DNA of 64,000 nucleotides from Pseudomonas rhizoryzae (GTDB lineage: Bacteria > Pseudomonadota > Gammaproteobacteria > Pseudomonadales > Pseudomonadaceae): assembly GCF_005250615.1 (NCBI RefSeq), contig NZ_SULM01000006.1, forward strand, positions 186,001 to 250,000. Reading direction: 5' to 3'. A model generated the notes under the pieces. It searched no databases and was not told the origin of the DNA. It saw only the letters and a program-made list of their open reading frames with translations. Numbering within the stretch: the stretch's first letter is position 1; each line of letters starts with the position of its first letter. Shown piece by piece: positions 27,796 through 37,637 of the stretch. The position numbers and the translations under genes were made by a program.

Positions 27796-29739
27796 ATGAA
27801 TATCAAGGAGAAACTCACTTCGCTCTTCGCGGTAACCGCCTGCCTCCCAGTCATCCTGGTGGCGGGCGTGGTCATCATGAACATTCGCAGCCAGGCCACC
27901 GATGATTTCCTCGACGGTAGCGGGCGTGAGATCCGCCAGATCGATCGCAACATTCAGCAGTTCTTCGCGGGCATCCAGCAGAACGTCGACTATCTGGCCA
28001 AGGAGCCCAACATCGTCGGCCTCGACGGCTTGAAGCACTACATGGGCGCCGATGCCGCTCAGCTGCCACAGCCGGAGGCCGGCAAGCAAACCCTGGAGTT
28101 CTTCACCCGCTTCGCCAAGACCCATCCCACCACCGCCTACCTGTCGGTCGGCCTGACCGATGGCGGCTACGTGAGCTGGCCGGACGACCCCAAGCTGGCC
28201 AATTACGATCCGCGCGCACGCCCCTGGTATCAGGCGGCCATCGCCAATCCGGGCAAGGTGGTGCGCACCCCGGCCTATTATTGGGCGACCGACGACGTGT
28301 CCCTGATGGGCGTGGTGCGCACCATCGAAGACGCCAACGGCAAGGTACGCGGCGTGTTCGGCCTGGACATCTCCCTCAAGCAGCTCACCGATCTGGTGAA
28401 GAGCATCACCCTCGGCCAAAGCGGCTACCTGATGCTGGTGGAAGACAGCGGCAACGTGCTGGTCGACCCCCGCGAGCCCAAGCACAACTTCAAGCAACTC
28501 AAGGACCTGGGCGAGGCTTACCAGAAGCTGAGTGGCATCCAGAGTGGCCTGGGTGAAGTGACCCTCAATGGCACCGACTACATGGTCAACGTCTATCAGG
28601 CCAAGGACCTGGGCTGGAAATTCATCGGTCTGATCGAACGCAGCGAGGTGATGGGCAAGGCCACCCAACTGACCTGGCAGATCGCGGGTATCACCGCGGT
28701 CTTGGCGCTGGTGTTCGCCCTGCTCGGCGCGGCCTTCGCCGGCATGATCGTGCGGCCGATCCGTAGCGTGTCCGCGGGTCTGGAATCCATCGCCGAGGGC
28801 GAGGGCGACCTGACCAAGAGCCTGACCGTGCAGGGCAAGGACGAAACCGCCACCCTCGCGGGCTGGTTCAACCAATTCCTCGCCAGCATCCGCCAACTGG
28901 TCCAGCGTATCGGCCAGGCTTCGAACGATCTGCAGCAGGCCTCGCAGACCACCACCGCCGCGGCGACCAGCATGAACGAGGTGGCCGGTCGCCAACGCGA
29001 AGCCGTGGAGATGGTGTCCACCGCCTTCAACGAGATGGTCGCCACCTCCAACGAGGTCGCCCGCTCCTGCAGCCAGGCCGCGGCCTCCGCCGACGTCGGC
29101 CACCACAAGGTGCAGGAAGGCTACGGCCAGATCGAAAAGGCCACCGGCAACGTCAACCAGCTCAGCGGCAGTCTCACCCAATCGGCCCAGGCCATGGCGG
29201 TGCTGGAGCAGGACAGCCAGAACATCAACACCATCCTCGACACCATTCGTGGCATCGCCGAGCAGACCAACTTGCTGGCGCTCAACGCCGCCATCGAAGC
29301 CGCCCGGGCCGGTGAACAGGGCCGCGGCTTCGCCGTGGTAGCCGACGAAGTACGGGCCCTGGCCAAGCGCACCGCCGACTCCACCGGCGAGATCGACGGC
29401 CTGCTCGGCAGCCTGGCGAAACGCACCCAGGAGGTCACCCGCCAGATCGAGACCAGCCTGGAGCTGTCGCAGACCAGCGTGGCCTCCATCAGCGAAGCGC
29501 GGGGCAGTTTCGAAGGCATCCGCAAGTCGGTGGACGAGATCCGCGACCAGGCGCTGCAGATCGCCGCCGCGGCTGAGGAGCAGCACCAGGTGGCCGAGGA
29601 CATCAATCGCCACATATCCCAGATCCACAACGACGCCCAACAGGTGGAAGGCCTGGCCCAGTCCACCACGCGGGACTCCGCGCGCCTGGCGCAACTCTCC
29701 GGCGAACTGGACGGCCTGGTCCGGCGCTTCAAGACCTGA
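27796..29739 (+). CDS. Methyl-accepting chemotaxis protein (dCache-HAMP-MCP)
   Basis: The 647-aa chemoreceptor has a first membrane helix (about 10-30), a periplasmic double-Cache domain (about 35-285), a second membrane helix (about 295-320, [19 protein letters not shown]), HAMP (about 320-375) and a cytoplasmic signalling hairpin with [31 protein letters not shown] given in pieces. The Cache pocket motif YDPRARPWY and a later GLDI resemble the amino-acid-binding dCache type (PctA group), so an amino acid or related amine ligand is a reasonable guess. The FliA-like promoter upstream ties it to flagellar motility. Confidence 0.92.
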   Translation: MNIKEKLTSLFAVTACLPVILVAGVVIMNIRSQATDDFLDGSGREIRQIDRNIQQFFAGIQQNVDYLAKEPNIVGLDGLKHYMGADAAQLPQPEAGKQTLEFFTRFAKTHPTTAYLSVGLTDGGYVSWPDDPKLANYDPRARPWYQAAIANPGKVVRTPAYYWATDDVSLMGVVRTIEDANGKVRGVFGLDISLKQLTDLVKSITLGQSGYLMLVEDSGNVLVDPREPKHNFKQLKDLGEAYQKLSGIQSGLGEVTLNGTDYMVNVYQAKDLGWKFIGLIERSEVMGKATQLTWQIAGITAVLALVFALLGAAFAGMIVRPIRSVSAGLESIAEGEGDLTKSLTVQGKDETATLAGWFNQFLASIRQLVQRIGQASNDLQQASQTTTAAATSMNEVAGRQREAVEMVSTAFNEMVATSNEVARSCSQAAASADVGHHKVQEGYGQIEKATGNVNQLSGSLTQSAQAMAVLEQDSQNINTILDTIRGIAEQTNLLALNAAIEAARAGEQGRGFAVVADEVRALAKRTADSTGEIDGLLGSLAKRTQEVTRQIETSLELSQTSVASISEARGSFEGIRKSVDEIRDQALQIAAAAEEQHQVAEDINRHISQIHNDAQQVEGLAQSTTRDSARLAQLSGELDGLVRRFKT

Positions 29740-29758
29740 TCGTCGACCGCGCTGAACG

Positions 29759-29790
29759 AAGCCTCGCCGGTGCTCCCGGCGGGGCTTTTT
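29759..29790 (+). terminator. Rho-independent terminator
   Basis: The AAGCCTCGCCGG arm pairs with CCGGCGGGGCTT around TGCTC (one G-T pair) and is followed by TTTTTG, 20 bp after the chemoreceptor stop. Confidence 0.85.
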
Positions 29791-29804
29791 GTTGGGCGGC
29801 TTTT

Positions 29805-29975
29805 TTTGGGGGGTGGATGAGGCTACGCCGTCATCCACCCTACGGTTAACTCCGCCTGAACCCGCCCCCGCTAGGGACAAGCCCCTCTCCCGCTGGCGGG
29901 AGAGGGCTGGGGTGAGGGCACAACAGGCCCAGCGCAAACGTAGCGTGGAAAACGGCGCAGCCTTTTCCACTCCTC
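29805..29975. repeat. Cluster of intergenic hairpin repeats
   Basis: Three repeat types seen elsewhere in the window lie side by side: GGGTGGATGA/TCATCCACCC hairpin, the CCCTCTCCC/GGGAGAGGG hairpin followed by CTGGGGTGAGGGC (about 29882-29918), and GTGGAAAACGGCGCAGCC/TTTTCCAC (about 29944-29971). The rest up to the flavoprotein stop at 30045 shows no gene. Confidence 0.8.
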
Positions 29976-30044
29976 ACACCAGGCACCGGGCGAACCTACC
30001 CCGCTGGGCTGCGCGGCGCCGAGCGCCAACCTACCAACAGCACG

Positions 30045-31481
30045 TCAGGCACCGGACGGCGAACCCTGGTCGCGATCATCGCGCAGACTGCTGTGGGCTG
30101 CCTTGCAGATCTCGCGCAGACCGCTCTTGAGGCCCTCTTCCAGGGTGGGGTGGTAGAAGGGCATATCCAGCAGGGAGCTGGCGGTCTCGCCATGGATCAG
30201 CGCCAGCACCAACAAATGCCCGAGGTGATCCATGCCCGGACCGACCATGGCGGCGCCGGTGAGCTTGCCGGTGCCCGGTTCGGCATAGAAGCGGGCGATA
30301 CCCTCGTTGCGGGCTTCCACCCGGGCGCGGCCCTGGTCGTGGTAGGAGGAGGTGCCGATCAGACTCCCCGCGTCCGGCGGGCTGCCCAGCACGGCCACCG
30401 GCGGATCGGTGAAGATCAGCGAAAACCGCGGCGACCGCCGGGTGGCCCGCACCTCGGGATAGCAGGCCGCATTGTGTCCGGCGATGGCGCCCTCGTCGGA
30501 CGCCTCGTGGAGGATGGGTCGATCGTGATCGGCATCGCCCGCGATGAAGATCGACGAGGAACCGCATTGCATCGTCTGGGGATCGTAGACCGGGGTGCCA
30601 TGGTCATCCAGCTCGATGCCGGTGGTTTCCAGCCCCAACCCTTTCAGCCGTGGCGGGCGGCCAGCCGCGACCAGTACGTAGTCGAAATCGCCCGCGCCGC
30701 TGGCGGCGCCGGACCAGGACAACCGCACCCCGTCGCCCTGGCGTCGGGCATCCACCTCGACATTCAGGTACAGGGTGAGATCGCGCTCCAGGATCTGCCG
30801 CAACTCGGCTTTCACCTCGGCATCCTCGAGCGCGCCCAGGCTGTCATCCTGGCCAAATAATGTGACTAATACACCCAGCCGTGCCATCGCCTGAGCCAAT
30901 TCCAGCCCGACTGGACCGGTACCTATCACCGCCAGCGAGCGCGGCAGGTCGTCCAACTCGAAGATCGTCTCGTTGGTCAGGGCGCGCTCGCCCAGGGCAT
31001 CGAAGGGCGCGGGGACCAGCGGATAGGAGCCGGTGGCAATGACCACGGTGCGAGCCCGTACCGTCCGACCATCGCTCAATTGCAGGCGATCCGGCGCCAC
31101 GAAGCGCGCGGTGGCCTGCTGGGCAACGCCCTCGGGCAGCTTCTCGAAACCCTGCTGGGTAGCCGCGACGAAGTGATCACGCTCACGCCGAACCCGCGCC
31201 ATGACGGCCGCGCCATCGACCCGCACGTTGCCCACTTCGATACCGAAGGTGCCGGCACGCTGGACCTCGTGATGGGCTTCCCCGGCGACAATCAATAACT
31301 TGGAGGGCATGCAGCCCACGGAGGCGCAGGTGGTACCGGCCCAGCGGTCATCGATCAGCAAGGTCCGGGCGCCGTGCCGGCGAGCCGCGCGCTCGGCGGC
31401 GAGTCCCGCGGTTCCGGCACCGATCACGGCCACGTCACACTCGAGCTCTACTGCGGTGGAACGTTCATCTGCGGTACTCAT
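30045..31481 (-). CDS. Dihydrolipoyl dehydrogenase-like pyridine nucleotide-disulfide oxidoreductase
   Basis: The 478-aa protein starts MSTADERSTAV behind CAGGTGACCCC. FAD fold GAGTAGLAA, redox disulfide C52-ASVG-C57, NAD fold IGTGPVGLELAQ, FAD site IFIAGDAD and C-terminal dimer motif YHPTLEEGLKSG with catalytic His-Glu are all present, so the active site is complete. There are no E2/lipoyl or mercury-reductase partners nearby. It is therefore better called a class I disulfide oxidoreductase of the Lpd group acting on an unknown disulfide or quinone than a pyruvate dehydrogenase subunit. A longer upstream frame lacks a ribosome site. Confidence 0.88.
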   Translation of the reverse strand: MSTADERSTAVELECDVAVIGAGTAGLAAERAARRHGARTLLIDDRWAGTTCASVGCMPSKLLIVAGEAHHEVQRAGTFGIEVGNVRVDGAAVMARVRRERDHFVAATQQGFEKLPEGVAQQATARFVAPDRLQLSDGRTVRARTVVIATGSYPLVPAPFDALGERALTNETIFELDDLPRSLAVIGTGPVGLELAQAMARLGVLVTLFGQDDSLGALEDAEVKAELRQILERDLTLYLNVEVDARRQGDGVRLSWSGAASGAGDFDYVLVAAGRPPRLKGLGLETTGIELDDHGTPVYDPQTMQCGSSSIFIAGDADHDRPILHEASDEGAIAGHNAACYPEVRATRRSPRFSLIFTDPPVAVLGSPPDAGSLIGTSSYHDQGRARVEARNEGIARFYAEPGTGKLTGAAMVGPGMDHLGHLLVLALIHGETASSLLDMPFYHPTLEEGLKSGLREICKAAHSSLRDDRDQGSPSGA

Positions 31482-31586
31482 GGGGTCACCTGACGTTGCA
31501 AAGAAGTCATCCGGCTCACGCGGAGCCTCTAGCGTGGGACCCAGAGCGCAGCGTTGAGGTTGCATTGTCAGCTTGTGACCCACTTC

Positions 31587-31610
31587 GACAAAAATCCGAC
31601 ACTTTTTGTC
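31587..31610. promoter_or_regulatory. Inverted repeat in divergent promoter region
   Basis: GACAAAAA and TTTTTGTC (8-bp perfect arms, spacer TCCGACAC) lie between the flavoprotein gene and the divergent gene at 31697. This is a candidate operator shared by both. A TATACT-like -10 box occurs near 31643 on the + strand. Confidence 0.35.
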
Positions 31611-31696
31611 AGCACCGTCAAATTACATGCCATTCATCATCTTATACTGGCGCTATGGAACCATTGAGGCGCCATATTCTCAATTAGCCACACTTA

Positions 31697-32230
31697 ATGA
31701 ACGCAGGCCTTCACATGGAACGTGACCTTAGCAAGATCCCGCTCATCACCGATTGGTCCTACTTGATCGCCCTGGAGACCGGCCTGTTCACCCGTGGTGA
31801 ACTCAGCGGCGCGGTGCTCAAGGCGCTGAAGGACCAGGCTCGCCTGCTTTCCCGTCGCTATCTGGTGCAGAAGTCCAAGCTGGACGTGCGCAAACTGTCG
31901 CCTGCCGAGACCGAGATCCTCGATACGCTCAGCGACACCGCCGCCAACCTGCGCCGGCGCCAGCGCCTGCCGCATAACATCGTCAAGAGCCTGCGGGCCG
32001 GTGGCCTGATCGCCGCCGTCGAACGCAGTGTCTGCGCCGCGGGCATCCTGCAGTGCCACAATGGCTTCCATGAAGACGGCCTGGAGCCGGGCGCCTTCGA
32101 ACGCATCGTCGCGCGTTATCCACAGGAGTTCGGCGATCACGCCCGGCAGAGCGCCGCGCTCTACCTGGCCCAGGAAACCTCGCCCGCCCTAGCCACCGCA
32201 GCCGATCAAAACCTGCAGGCCAGCGCCTGA
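31697..32230 (+). CDS. Hypothetical protein, 177 aa
   Basis: The frame opens at ATG 31697; a second ATG at 31715 (MERDLSKIPL) has AGG at better spacing and may be the real start. The product is helical and soluble, with a basic SRRYLVQKSKLDVRKLSP segment and a Cys pair (SVCAAGILQC). There is no signal peptide or membrane segment. The family is not recognised. It is divergent from the disulfide oxidoreductase across an inverted repeat and is followed by a large nested hairpin. Confidence 0.7.
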   Translation: MNAGLHMERDLSKIPLITDWSYLIALETGLFTRGELSGAVLKALKDQARLLSRRYLVQKSKLDVRKLSPAETEILDTLSDTAANLRRRQRLPHNIVKSLRAGGLIAAVERSVCAAGILQCHNGFHEDGLEPGAFERIVARYPQEFGDHARQSAALYLAQETSPALATAADQNLQASA

Positions 32231-32233
32231 TGC

Positions 32234-32300
32234 GCAGGATGCTCGCAACCGACGTGGCGGCCGGGAGGCCCCAGCCCACGTCAGCGCGCGAGCGTCCTGC
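32234..32300 (+). terminator. Large nested hairpin, terminator-like
   Basis: Outer arms GCAGGATGCTCGC and GCGAGCGTCCTGC (one G-U pair) enclose inner arms GACGTGG and CCACGTC, starting 3 bp after the stop of the 31697 gene. Only TTT follows at a distance, so it could be a factor-assisted terminator or a stabilising 3' structure. The rest of the gap to 32580 shows no gene. Confidence 0.45.
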
Positions 32301-32580
32301 GTTTCCGGTCGCCACCGCAGTACCCTTGCTCCAGAGTTCCCAGCGCATGACGCTCGCTCGCGCGCCGCTCAGCCCCCCATAGCGCCCCGCCCTCGCCCGG
32401 CCGCGTGGTCAGCCTGATCGCGCCGGCTGCCGCCCAGCCGTTGTCGGTACCGCCGACAGCGACCTTTGCCGGTGCCCGTCCAGCCGACGGGCGCCCCCGC
32501 CGCTGCCCTAGGCGGCGCCGTACGCCGGGTTTTCCTGGCGGGCGGTGCCGATGGCAGCGGCCACGCTGCGAGGAGCAGAC

Positions 32581-33633
32581 ATGACTACCGCCAACGCCCC
32601 CCACGGGCGCAACAACTTCGATTTCCTCCGATTCGCCGCGGCCTCCACCGTGGTCATCGGCCACGGCTTCTGGCTCTCGGGCCATATCTCTGCCGAGCCG
32701 ATTCTCAACTTCACCGGGTTCACCGACGCGGCCAACATCGCCGTCTACGTGTTCTTCGTGATCAGCGGCTTCTTGATCACGGCGTCCTACCAGCGCAGCC
32801 GCAACCCCTTGGATTTCCTCGCCAAGCGCGCCCTGCGCATCTTTCCGGCGTTGATCGTCTCGGTGCTCTTCTCGGTACTGGTGGTGGGTTGGCTGGCCAC
32901 CAGCCGCGAGACCAGCGCCTATTTCAGCGATCGCCAGACCCTGGGGTTCTTCAAGAACATCCTCTTGCTGACGCGCTTCGAGCTGCCCGGTGTCTTTACC
33001 GACAATCCGTTCCCCGACACGGTGAACGGCAGCTACTGGACCCTGCCCTACGAGGTGTTCATGTACCTGTCGGTGCTGATCATCGGGGTGCTGGGCCTGT
33101 TGACCCGCTCGGTGGTCATGGCCACCCTGGTGGTGCTGGTGCTGGGCAACTTCCTGCTGCTGCCGCAACTGGGCATCGCCAGCTTCATGCTGCACAAGGT
33201 CTTCAGCCTGGGGATGTTCTTCTTCGCCGGCGCCCTGCTGCACTTGGCGGGACCGCGCCTCCCCTGGCGCCTGGACATCGCCCTGGCGCTCTGCCTGCTG
33301 TCGCTGGCGGCCATCGTCTGGCAGACGCTGCCGGTGATCCACCTGGTATCGCTGTCCTACGTCATCATCTACCTGGCGCAGGTCCGCATACCGCTGGTGC
33401 ATGGCTTCGGCCGCTTCGGCGACTATTCCTACGGCCTCTACCTGTTCAACTTTCCGGTGCAGCAACTGCTCATGCACGGGTTTCCCGAGCGTTTCTCGTT
33501 GCCTGGTTTCCTGGCGGTGAGCTATGCCCTCACCCTGGGCTGCGCCGTGCTCTCCTGGCACCTGATCGAGGCGCCGGCCTTGCGCCTCAAGCCGCGGCGC
33601 AAGGCTCCGGCCGTGCCCACCGCACCGGCCTGA
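32581..33633 (+). CDS. Acyltransferase 3 family membrane protein
   Basis: The 350-aa protein starts MTTANAPHGRNNFDFLRF behind GAGGAGCAGAC; the frame extends upstream to 32545 without a site. It has about 10 membrane helices. Family features are RNNFDFLRFAAA with the following VVIGHGF catalytic His, VFFVISGFLI, SYWTLPYEVFMYL and the late GDYSYGLYLFNFPVQQ. Such proteins O-acetylate or acylate surface polysaccharides or glucans. No glycan cluster is adjacent. A second family member is partly visible at the right end of the window. Confidence 0.9.
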   Translation: MTTANAPHGRNNFDFLRFAAASTVVIGHGFWLSGHISAEPILNFTGFTDAANIAVYVFFVISGFLITASYQRSRNPLDFLAKRALRIFPALIVSVLFSVLVVGWLATSRETSAYFSDRQTLGFFKNILLLTRFELPGVFTDNPFPDTVNGSYWTLPYEVFMYLSVLIIGVLGLLTRSVVMATLVVLVLGNFLLLPQLGIASFMLHKVFSLGMFFFAGALLHLAGPRLPWRLDIALALCLLSLAAIVWQTLPVIHLVSLSYVIIYLAQVRIPLVHGFGRFGDYSYGLYLFNFPVQQLLMHGFPERFSLPGFLAVSYALTLGCAVLSWHLIEAPALRLKPRRKAPAVPTAPA

Positions 33634-33652
33634 ACCCAGGTGGCCGGTCGGC

Positions 33653-34030
33653 TCAGCCGAGGCGACCGGCCAGGGCGAAGCCAGCCAGGGTCAGCAGCAG
33701 CGACCCCAGCACATGCACGGTGACGGTGAGCGCCGCCCAGCCCAGGCGGCCACTCTGCAACAGCGTGACCACCTCGGCGGAAAAGGTCGAGAAGGTGGTG
33801 AAGCCGCCGCAGAAACCGGTCACCAGCAGCAGCTTCCAGTAGGGATCCAGCCCCGGATAGCGGGTGAACAGTCCCAGGGCCAGACCGATCACGAAACCGC
33901 CGACCAGATTCACCAGCAGCGTGCCCATGGGCAACAGGGGGAACAGCGCATTCAGGCGCAGCCCGACCCACCAGCGGCAGGCGCTCCCCAAGGCACCGCC
34001 AAACATCACCGCGAACAGGGCATAGGGCAT
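33653..34030 (-). CDS. crcB: Fluoride efflux channel CrcB/Fluc
   Basis: The 125-aa, four-helix membrane protein carries the Fluc signatures: [13 protein letters not shown], the conserved Asn in [13 protein letters not shown], and [13 protein letters not shown], whose Phe/Thr line the fluoride pore. It works as a dual-topology dimer in the inner membrane to expel F-. Its start lies directly after the nhaA stop (one base between), so the two form an operon with nhaA first. Confidence 0.93.
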   Translation of the reverse strand: MPYALFAVMFGGALGSACRWWVGLRLNALFPLLPMGTLLVNLVGGFVIGLALGLFTRYPGLDPYWKLLLVTGFCGGFTTFSTFSAEVVTLLQSGRLGWAALTVTVHVLGSLLLTLAGFALAGRLG

Positions 34031-34031
34031 C

Positions 34032-35210
34032 TCAAACTCCTTTTCGGCGACGGTCGGCGACCAGCAGCACGGCGACTCCCGCCAGGGCCGACAACAGCGA
34101 CCCCAGCAGCACCCCGATCTTCACTTCGTCGACCAGCAGGGGCGCTCCGGGGAAGGCCAGGGCGCCAATGAATAGACTCATGGTGAAACCTATCCCACAG
34201 AGCAGCGCCACACCATAGAGCTGCAGCCAGTTGGCGCCTTCCGGCAGGCGTGCCAGACCGCTGCGGATGGCCAGCACCGCCAGCAGCGAGATGCCGATCT
34301 GCTTACCGAGGAACAACCCCAGGGCCACGCCCAGCGGTACCGGGTCCAGCAGGTTGGCCAGGGAGATATTGCCCAGGGCCACCCCGGCATTGGCGAAGCC
34401 GAATACGGGCACGATGAGAAAGGCCACCCAGGGGTGCAGCGCGGATTCCAACTTGAGCAGCGGCGAGGCCGCCTCGGTCTCGGTATCGCCCAAGGGAATG
34501 AACAGCGCCAGGATCACCCCGGCCAGGGTCGCATGGATCCCCGAGCGCAGCATGCAGAACCACAGCAGCGCGCCGAGCAGCAGGTAGGGCAGCAGCGCCC
34601 TGACCTTGAGGCGATTGAGCGCGAAGAGCACGGCCACCAGCCCCACCGCGGCGAGCAGCATGGTGGTGGACAAGTCGCTGGTATAGAACAGCGCGATGAT
34701 CAGCACGGCGCCGAGGTCGTCGAGAATCGCCAGGGCCGAGAGGAAGACCTTGAGCGACGCCGGCACCCGCGAGCCCAGCAGCGACAGCACCCCGAGGGCG
34801 AAGGCGATGTCGGTGGCAGCGGGAATCGCCCAGCCGGACAGCGTCTGGGGATCGTGGCGATTGACCAGTGCATAGAGCAGCGCCGGCACCGCCATGCCGC
34901 CCAGGGCTGCCAGCCCCGGCAGGGCACGATCGCCCCAATTGGCGAGTTGGCCGACCGCCATCTCGCGCTTGATTTCCAGGCCCACCAGCAGGAAGAAGAG
35001 CGCCATCAGGCCGTCGTTGATCCAGTGGCTGACGGACAGGCCGCCGACATACAGGTGCAAGGTGGCGAAATAGCCAGTGGCCAAGGGCGAGTTGGCGACG
35101 ATGAGGGCGAGGGCCGCGGCGACCATCAGCACGATGCCGCCCGCCGCCTCGGCGGCGCAGAATCGATTGAGAAAGGCCAGGGCCTTGGCAGGGGAAACCG
35201 GGGATGACAT
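34032..35210 (-). CDS. nhaA: Na+/H+ antiporter NhaA
   Basis: The 392-aa protein, close to the usual 388-395 aa, starts [17 protein letters not shown] at ATG 35210; upstream frame extension is not protein-like. Twelve membrane helices are predicted by eye, with the paired aspartates of the ion-binding site in [20 protein letters not shown] and the family stretch [20 protein letters not shown]. It exchanges Na+ for H+ at the inner membrane for pH and salt homeostasis. It is joined head to tail with crcB. Confidence 0.95.
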   Translation of the reverse strand: MSSPVSPAKALAFLNRFCAAEAAGGIVLMVAAALALIVANSPLATGYFATLHLYVGGLSVSHWINDGLMALFFLLVGLEIKREMAVGQLANWGDRALPGLAALGGMAVPALLYALVNRHDPQTLSGWAIPAATDIAFALGVLSLLGSRVPASLKVFLSALAILDDLGAVLIIALFYTSDLSTTMLLAAVGLVAVLFALNRLKVRALLPYLLLGALLWFCMLRSGIHATLAGVILALFIPLGDTETEAASPLLKLESALHPWVAFLIVPVFGFANAGVALGNISLANLLDPVPLGVALGLFLGKQIGISLLAVLAIRSGLARLPEGANWLQLYGVALLCGIGFTMSLFIGALAFPGAPLLVDEVKIGVLLGSLLSALAGVAVLLVADRRRKGV

Positions 35211-35445
35211 GGGCAGCCGAACTCCGCGCGGCGGCCCGACCTGCGCTGACGTTAAACCTGTCCTACCGCACGATTGCGGCGACACCCAGCGGCCAAGGGT
35301 ACAACGGCCAGGGGGTTGAACGCAGCAGCAAATCCCGCATCCGCTCTGGCCCGCCTCCCGCCGGGCAGGACGGCTTAGGTGGTCTTGCCAGAGGTCATCT
35401 GACAAGGGACCATCAGCGCCCGTTTTGCCTGCCAGTCCTTGTCCC

Positions 35446-36609
35446 ATGTCCCAGGAACCGGTCACGCCGCCCCCCTCCCTCATCAACCGCTTCGGCCAAG
35501 GCCTGCGCGCCTTCTGGCCGGCGCCACTGCCCATCGACGCCCGCGAAAGGCTGCGCGCCAGCCTTGGCGCCGGGCTCGGCATCCTGCTCGCCGCGCTGCT
35601 GGCGGCCTGGTGGCTGGAAGGCCAACCGGTGCATCAGCACGGCGCCCTGGCCATGGCGCTGGTGGCGCCCCTGGGCGCCAGCGCCGTGCTGGTGTTCGCC
35701 CTGCCCTCCAGCCCACTGGCGCAGCCCTGGTCGGTGGTGGGGGGCAATACCCTGTCGGCGCTGATCGGCATCGCCTGCGCCCGGTGGCTGCCCGAGGCCA
35801 ACCTGGCCGCCGCCATGGCGGTCGCCCTGGCCATCGCCGCCATGTTCGCCCTGCGCTGCCTGCATCCACCGGGCGGTGCCTCGGCGCTGTTGATGGTGCT
35901 CATCGGCGCTCATGACTTCAGCTATGCCTGGAGCCCGGTGGCGCTGGATTCGCTGCTGCTGGTGATCGCCGGCCTGGTCTACAACAACCTCACCCGGCGC
36001 CCCTGGCCCCATGTCCCGCGCCCGGCCGAACCGAGCGCCGAGACGCGCCTGCAACGCGCCGACCTGGACGCGGTGCTGGCGCGCTACAACCAGGTACTGG
36101 ACATCAGTCGCGACGATCTCGCCGAGCTGCTGGAACAGGTGGAAGCCCGCGCCTACCAGCGCAAGATGGGCGAATTGCGCTGCGCCGAGGTGATGAGTCG
36201 CGAGCCGGTGGTGGCCCGCGCCGAGATGCCCCTGCAGGAAGCCTGGGCGCTGATGCGCGCCCGCCGCATCAAGGCGCTGCCGGTCACCGATCGCCAGGGC
36301 CATCTGCTGGGCATCGTCACCGTCGCCGACTTCATGCGGCAGATCGACCTGGACGTGCACGAGGGCCTCGGCTGGCGACTGCGCTCCCTGGTCCGCCCGC
36401 GGGCGCGCCAGGGCGAGCGCACGGTCGGCCGGATCATGACCCGCACCGTGCGCGTGGCCAGCGCCGACCGCCTGTTGATCGACCTGGTACCGGTATTCTC
36501 CGAGAACGGCCATCGGCACATTCCCATCATCGACGGCTCGCGCCGCCTGGTGGGCATCATCACCCAGTCGGACCTGATCCGCGCGCTGTACCAGGCGGTA
36601 CGCGCCTGA
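35446..36609 (+). CDS. HPP family membrane protein with C-terminal CBS pair
   Basis: The 387-aa protein starts [13 protein letters not shown]; the frame also permits a TTG at 35425, and neither has a clear ribosome site. The N-terminal half has about five membrane helices with the family signature [17 protein letters not shown]. After a charged linker (about 190-245) come two CBS domains (about 245-385), [14 protein letters not shown] and [17 protein letters not shown] proteins have been linked to nitrite transport in plastids and cyanobacteria. CBS pairs sense adenosine nucleotides. The substrate here is unknown. Confidence 0.85.
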   Translation: MSQEPVTPPPSLINRFGQGLRAFWPAPLPIDARERLRASLGAGLGILLAALLAAWWLEGQPVHQHGALAMALVAPLGASAVLVFALPSSPLAQPWSVVGGNTLSALIGIACARWLPEANLAAAMAVALAIAAMFALRCLHPPGGASALLMVLIGAHDFSYAWSPVALDSLLLVIAGLVYNNLTRRPWPHVPRPAEPSAETRLQRADLDAVLARYNQVLDISRDDLAELLEQVEARAYQRKMGELRCAEVMSREPVVARAEMPLQEAWALMRARRIKALPVTDRQGHLLGIVTVADFMRQIDLDVHEGLGWRLRSLVRPRARQGERTVGRIMTRTVRVASADRLLIDLVPVFSENGHRHIPIIDGSRRLVGIITQSDLIRALYQAVRA

Positions 36610-36682
36610 GCGAACCTCGCCGCGTTTTCGCCGTCTCAAAGGCACTGTCGCCCATTCCGGGCGACCTGACAGGAATGTTCGG

Positions 36683-37114
36683 ATGAAAACCGGTCCCTCT
36701 CGCGCCTTTCCGTTCTCCGCGCCGCGCGCGCTGCTCGCCAGCCTGGTCCTGGGCGGCGGCCTGCTGCTGGCGGGCTGCGCCGGCAACCCGCCGACCGCGC
36801 AGATGGCCGTGACCCAAGCGGCGGTCAACGAAGCCGTCAGCTCCGGTGGCAACCAGTACGCCCCCATCGAGACCAAGTCGGCCCAGGACAAGTGGACCCA
36901 GGCCCAGACCGCCCTTTCCAACGAGAAGTACGCCGACGCCAAGCAACTGGCCGAGCAGGCCGAGTGGGATGCCCGCCTGGCCACCCGCAAGACCCAGGCG
37001 GCCAAGGCCGAGGCGGCGCTCAAGGATGCGCAGAACAGCATCCAGCAGATTCGCGAGGAAGGTCAGATCAACCTCCAGCTGCAACAGAACCTCCAGAAAA
37101 AAGTGCAGCAGTAA
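36683..37114 (+). CDS. DUF4398 lipoprotein
   Basis: The 143-aa protein starts at ATG 36683 behind AGGAATGTTCGG. It has a lipoprotein signal with lipobox LLAGC (Cys about 32), so the mature protein is lipid-anchored, probably in the outer membrane. The mature part is a long Ala/Gln/Lys-rich helix (VNEAVSSGGNQYAP, then KWTQAQTALSNEKY...), the DUF4398 pattern. It is followed after 29 bp by a second DUF4398 lipoprotein; the pair is a conserved arrangement in pseudomonads. Confidence 0.85.
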   Translation: MKTGPSRAFPFSAPRALLASLVLGGGLLLAGCAGNPPTAQMAVTQAAVNEAVSSGGNQYAPIETKSAQDKWTQAQTALSNEKYADAKQLAEQAEWDARLATRKTQAAKAEAALKDAQNSIQQIREEGQINLQLQQNLQKKVQQ

Positions 37115-37143
37115 GCTGCCCGCTCTCTTGAAGGACGAATCCC

Positions 37144-37533
37144 ATGCGTAAACGTTTTCTGCTTCCGCTGCTGTCGGCACTGACCCTCACCCTCGCCGCC
37201 TGCGCCACGCCGCCCAACCCCAATCTGGAAAAGGCGCGCAACGACTACGCCGCCCTGGAATCCCAGCCCCAGGCCAACCAGTTGGCGGCCCTGGAGACCA
37301 AGGATGCCGGCACCTGGCTGGCCAAGGCCGACAAGGCCTATAAGGACGGCGAGAGCGAACAGACCGTCGACCAGTTGGCCTACCTGACCCAGCAGCGCAT
37401 CCAGACCGCCATGCAGACCATCAAGCTGCGCCTGGCCGAGGCCGAGCTGAAGAAGACCGACGCCGAGCGCGGCGAAGCCCGCCTCAACACCCGCACCCAG
37501 CAGCTGCAGCAACTGCAGAAGGCCATCAAGTAA
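37144..37533 (+). CDS. DUF4398 lipoprotein lacking the OmpA-like domain
   Basis: The 129-aa protein starts behind GAAGGACGAATCCC. It has a lipobox LAAC (Cys about 20) and a DUF4398 helical region (NLEKARNDYAALESQPQANQ, WLAKADKAYKDGESEQ), then a coiled tail QQLQQLQKAIK and stop. From memory, the equivalent second gene in P. aeruginosa continues into a peptidoglycan-binding OmpA domain after this coil. Here none is encoded before the next gene, so the cell-wall anchor is missing or never existed in this lineage. Confidence 0.85.
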   Translation: MRKRFLLPLLSALTLTLAACATPPNPNLEKARNDYAALESQPQANQLAALETKDAGTWLAKADKAYKDGESEQTVDQLAYLTQQRIQTAMQTIKLRLAEAELKKTDAERGEARLNTRTQQLQQLQKAIK

Positions 37534-37637
37534 GGCCGACGGGCGCGGGTTCCGTCAGGGAATCCTGCGCCCTTCACCGTGGTCCTCTACAGACTCGCGC
37601 GTCCCAGCGCTCAGCCCTGTCTTGGAGGATTTCACCC

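Noticed and set aside
27388-29970. 860-codon minus-strand frame across the chemoreceptor
   Set aside because: Low-complexity Gly/Ala/Leu/His product, antisense to a clear chemoreceptor. It crosses a terminator and repeats.
32281-33561. 426-codon minus-strand frame
   Set aside because: Gln/Glu/His-rich shadow of the acyltransferase gene.
35211-35445. Fluoride riboswitch upstream of nhaA-crcB
   Set aside because: GATGG and GATGAC words occur, but the spacing and the central AACCGC element are wrong.
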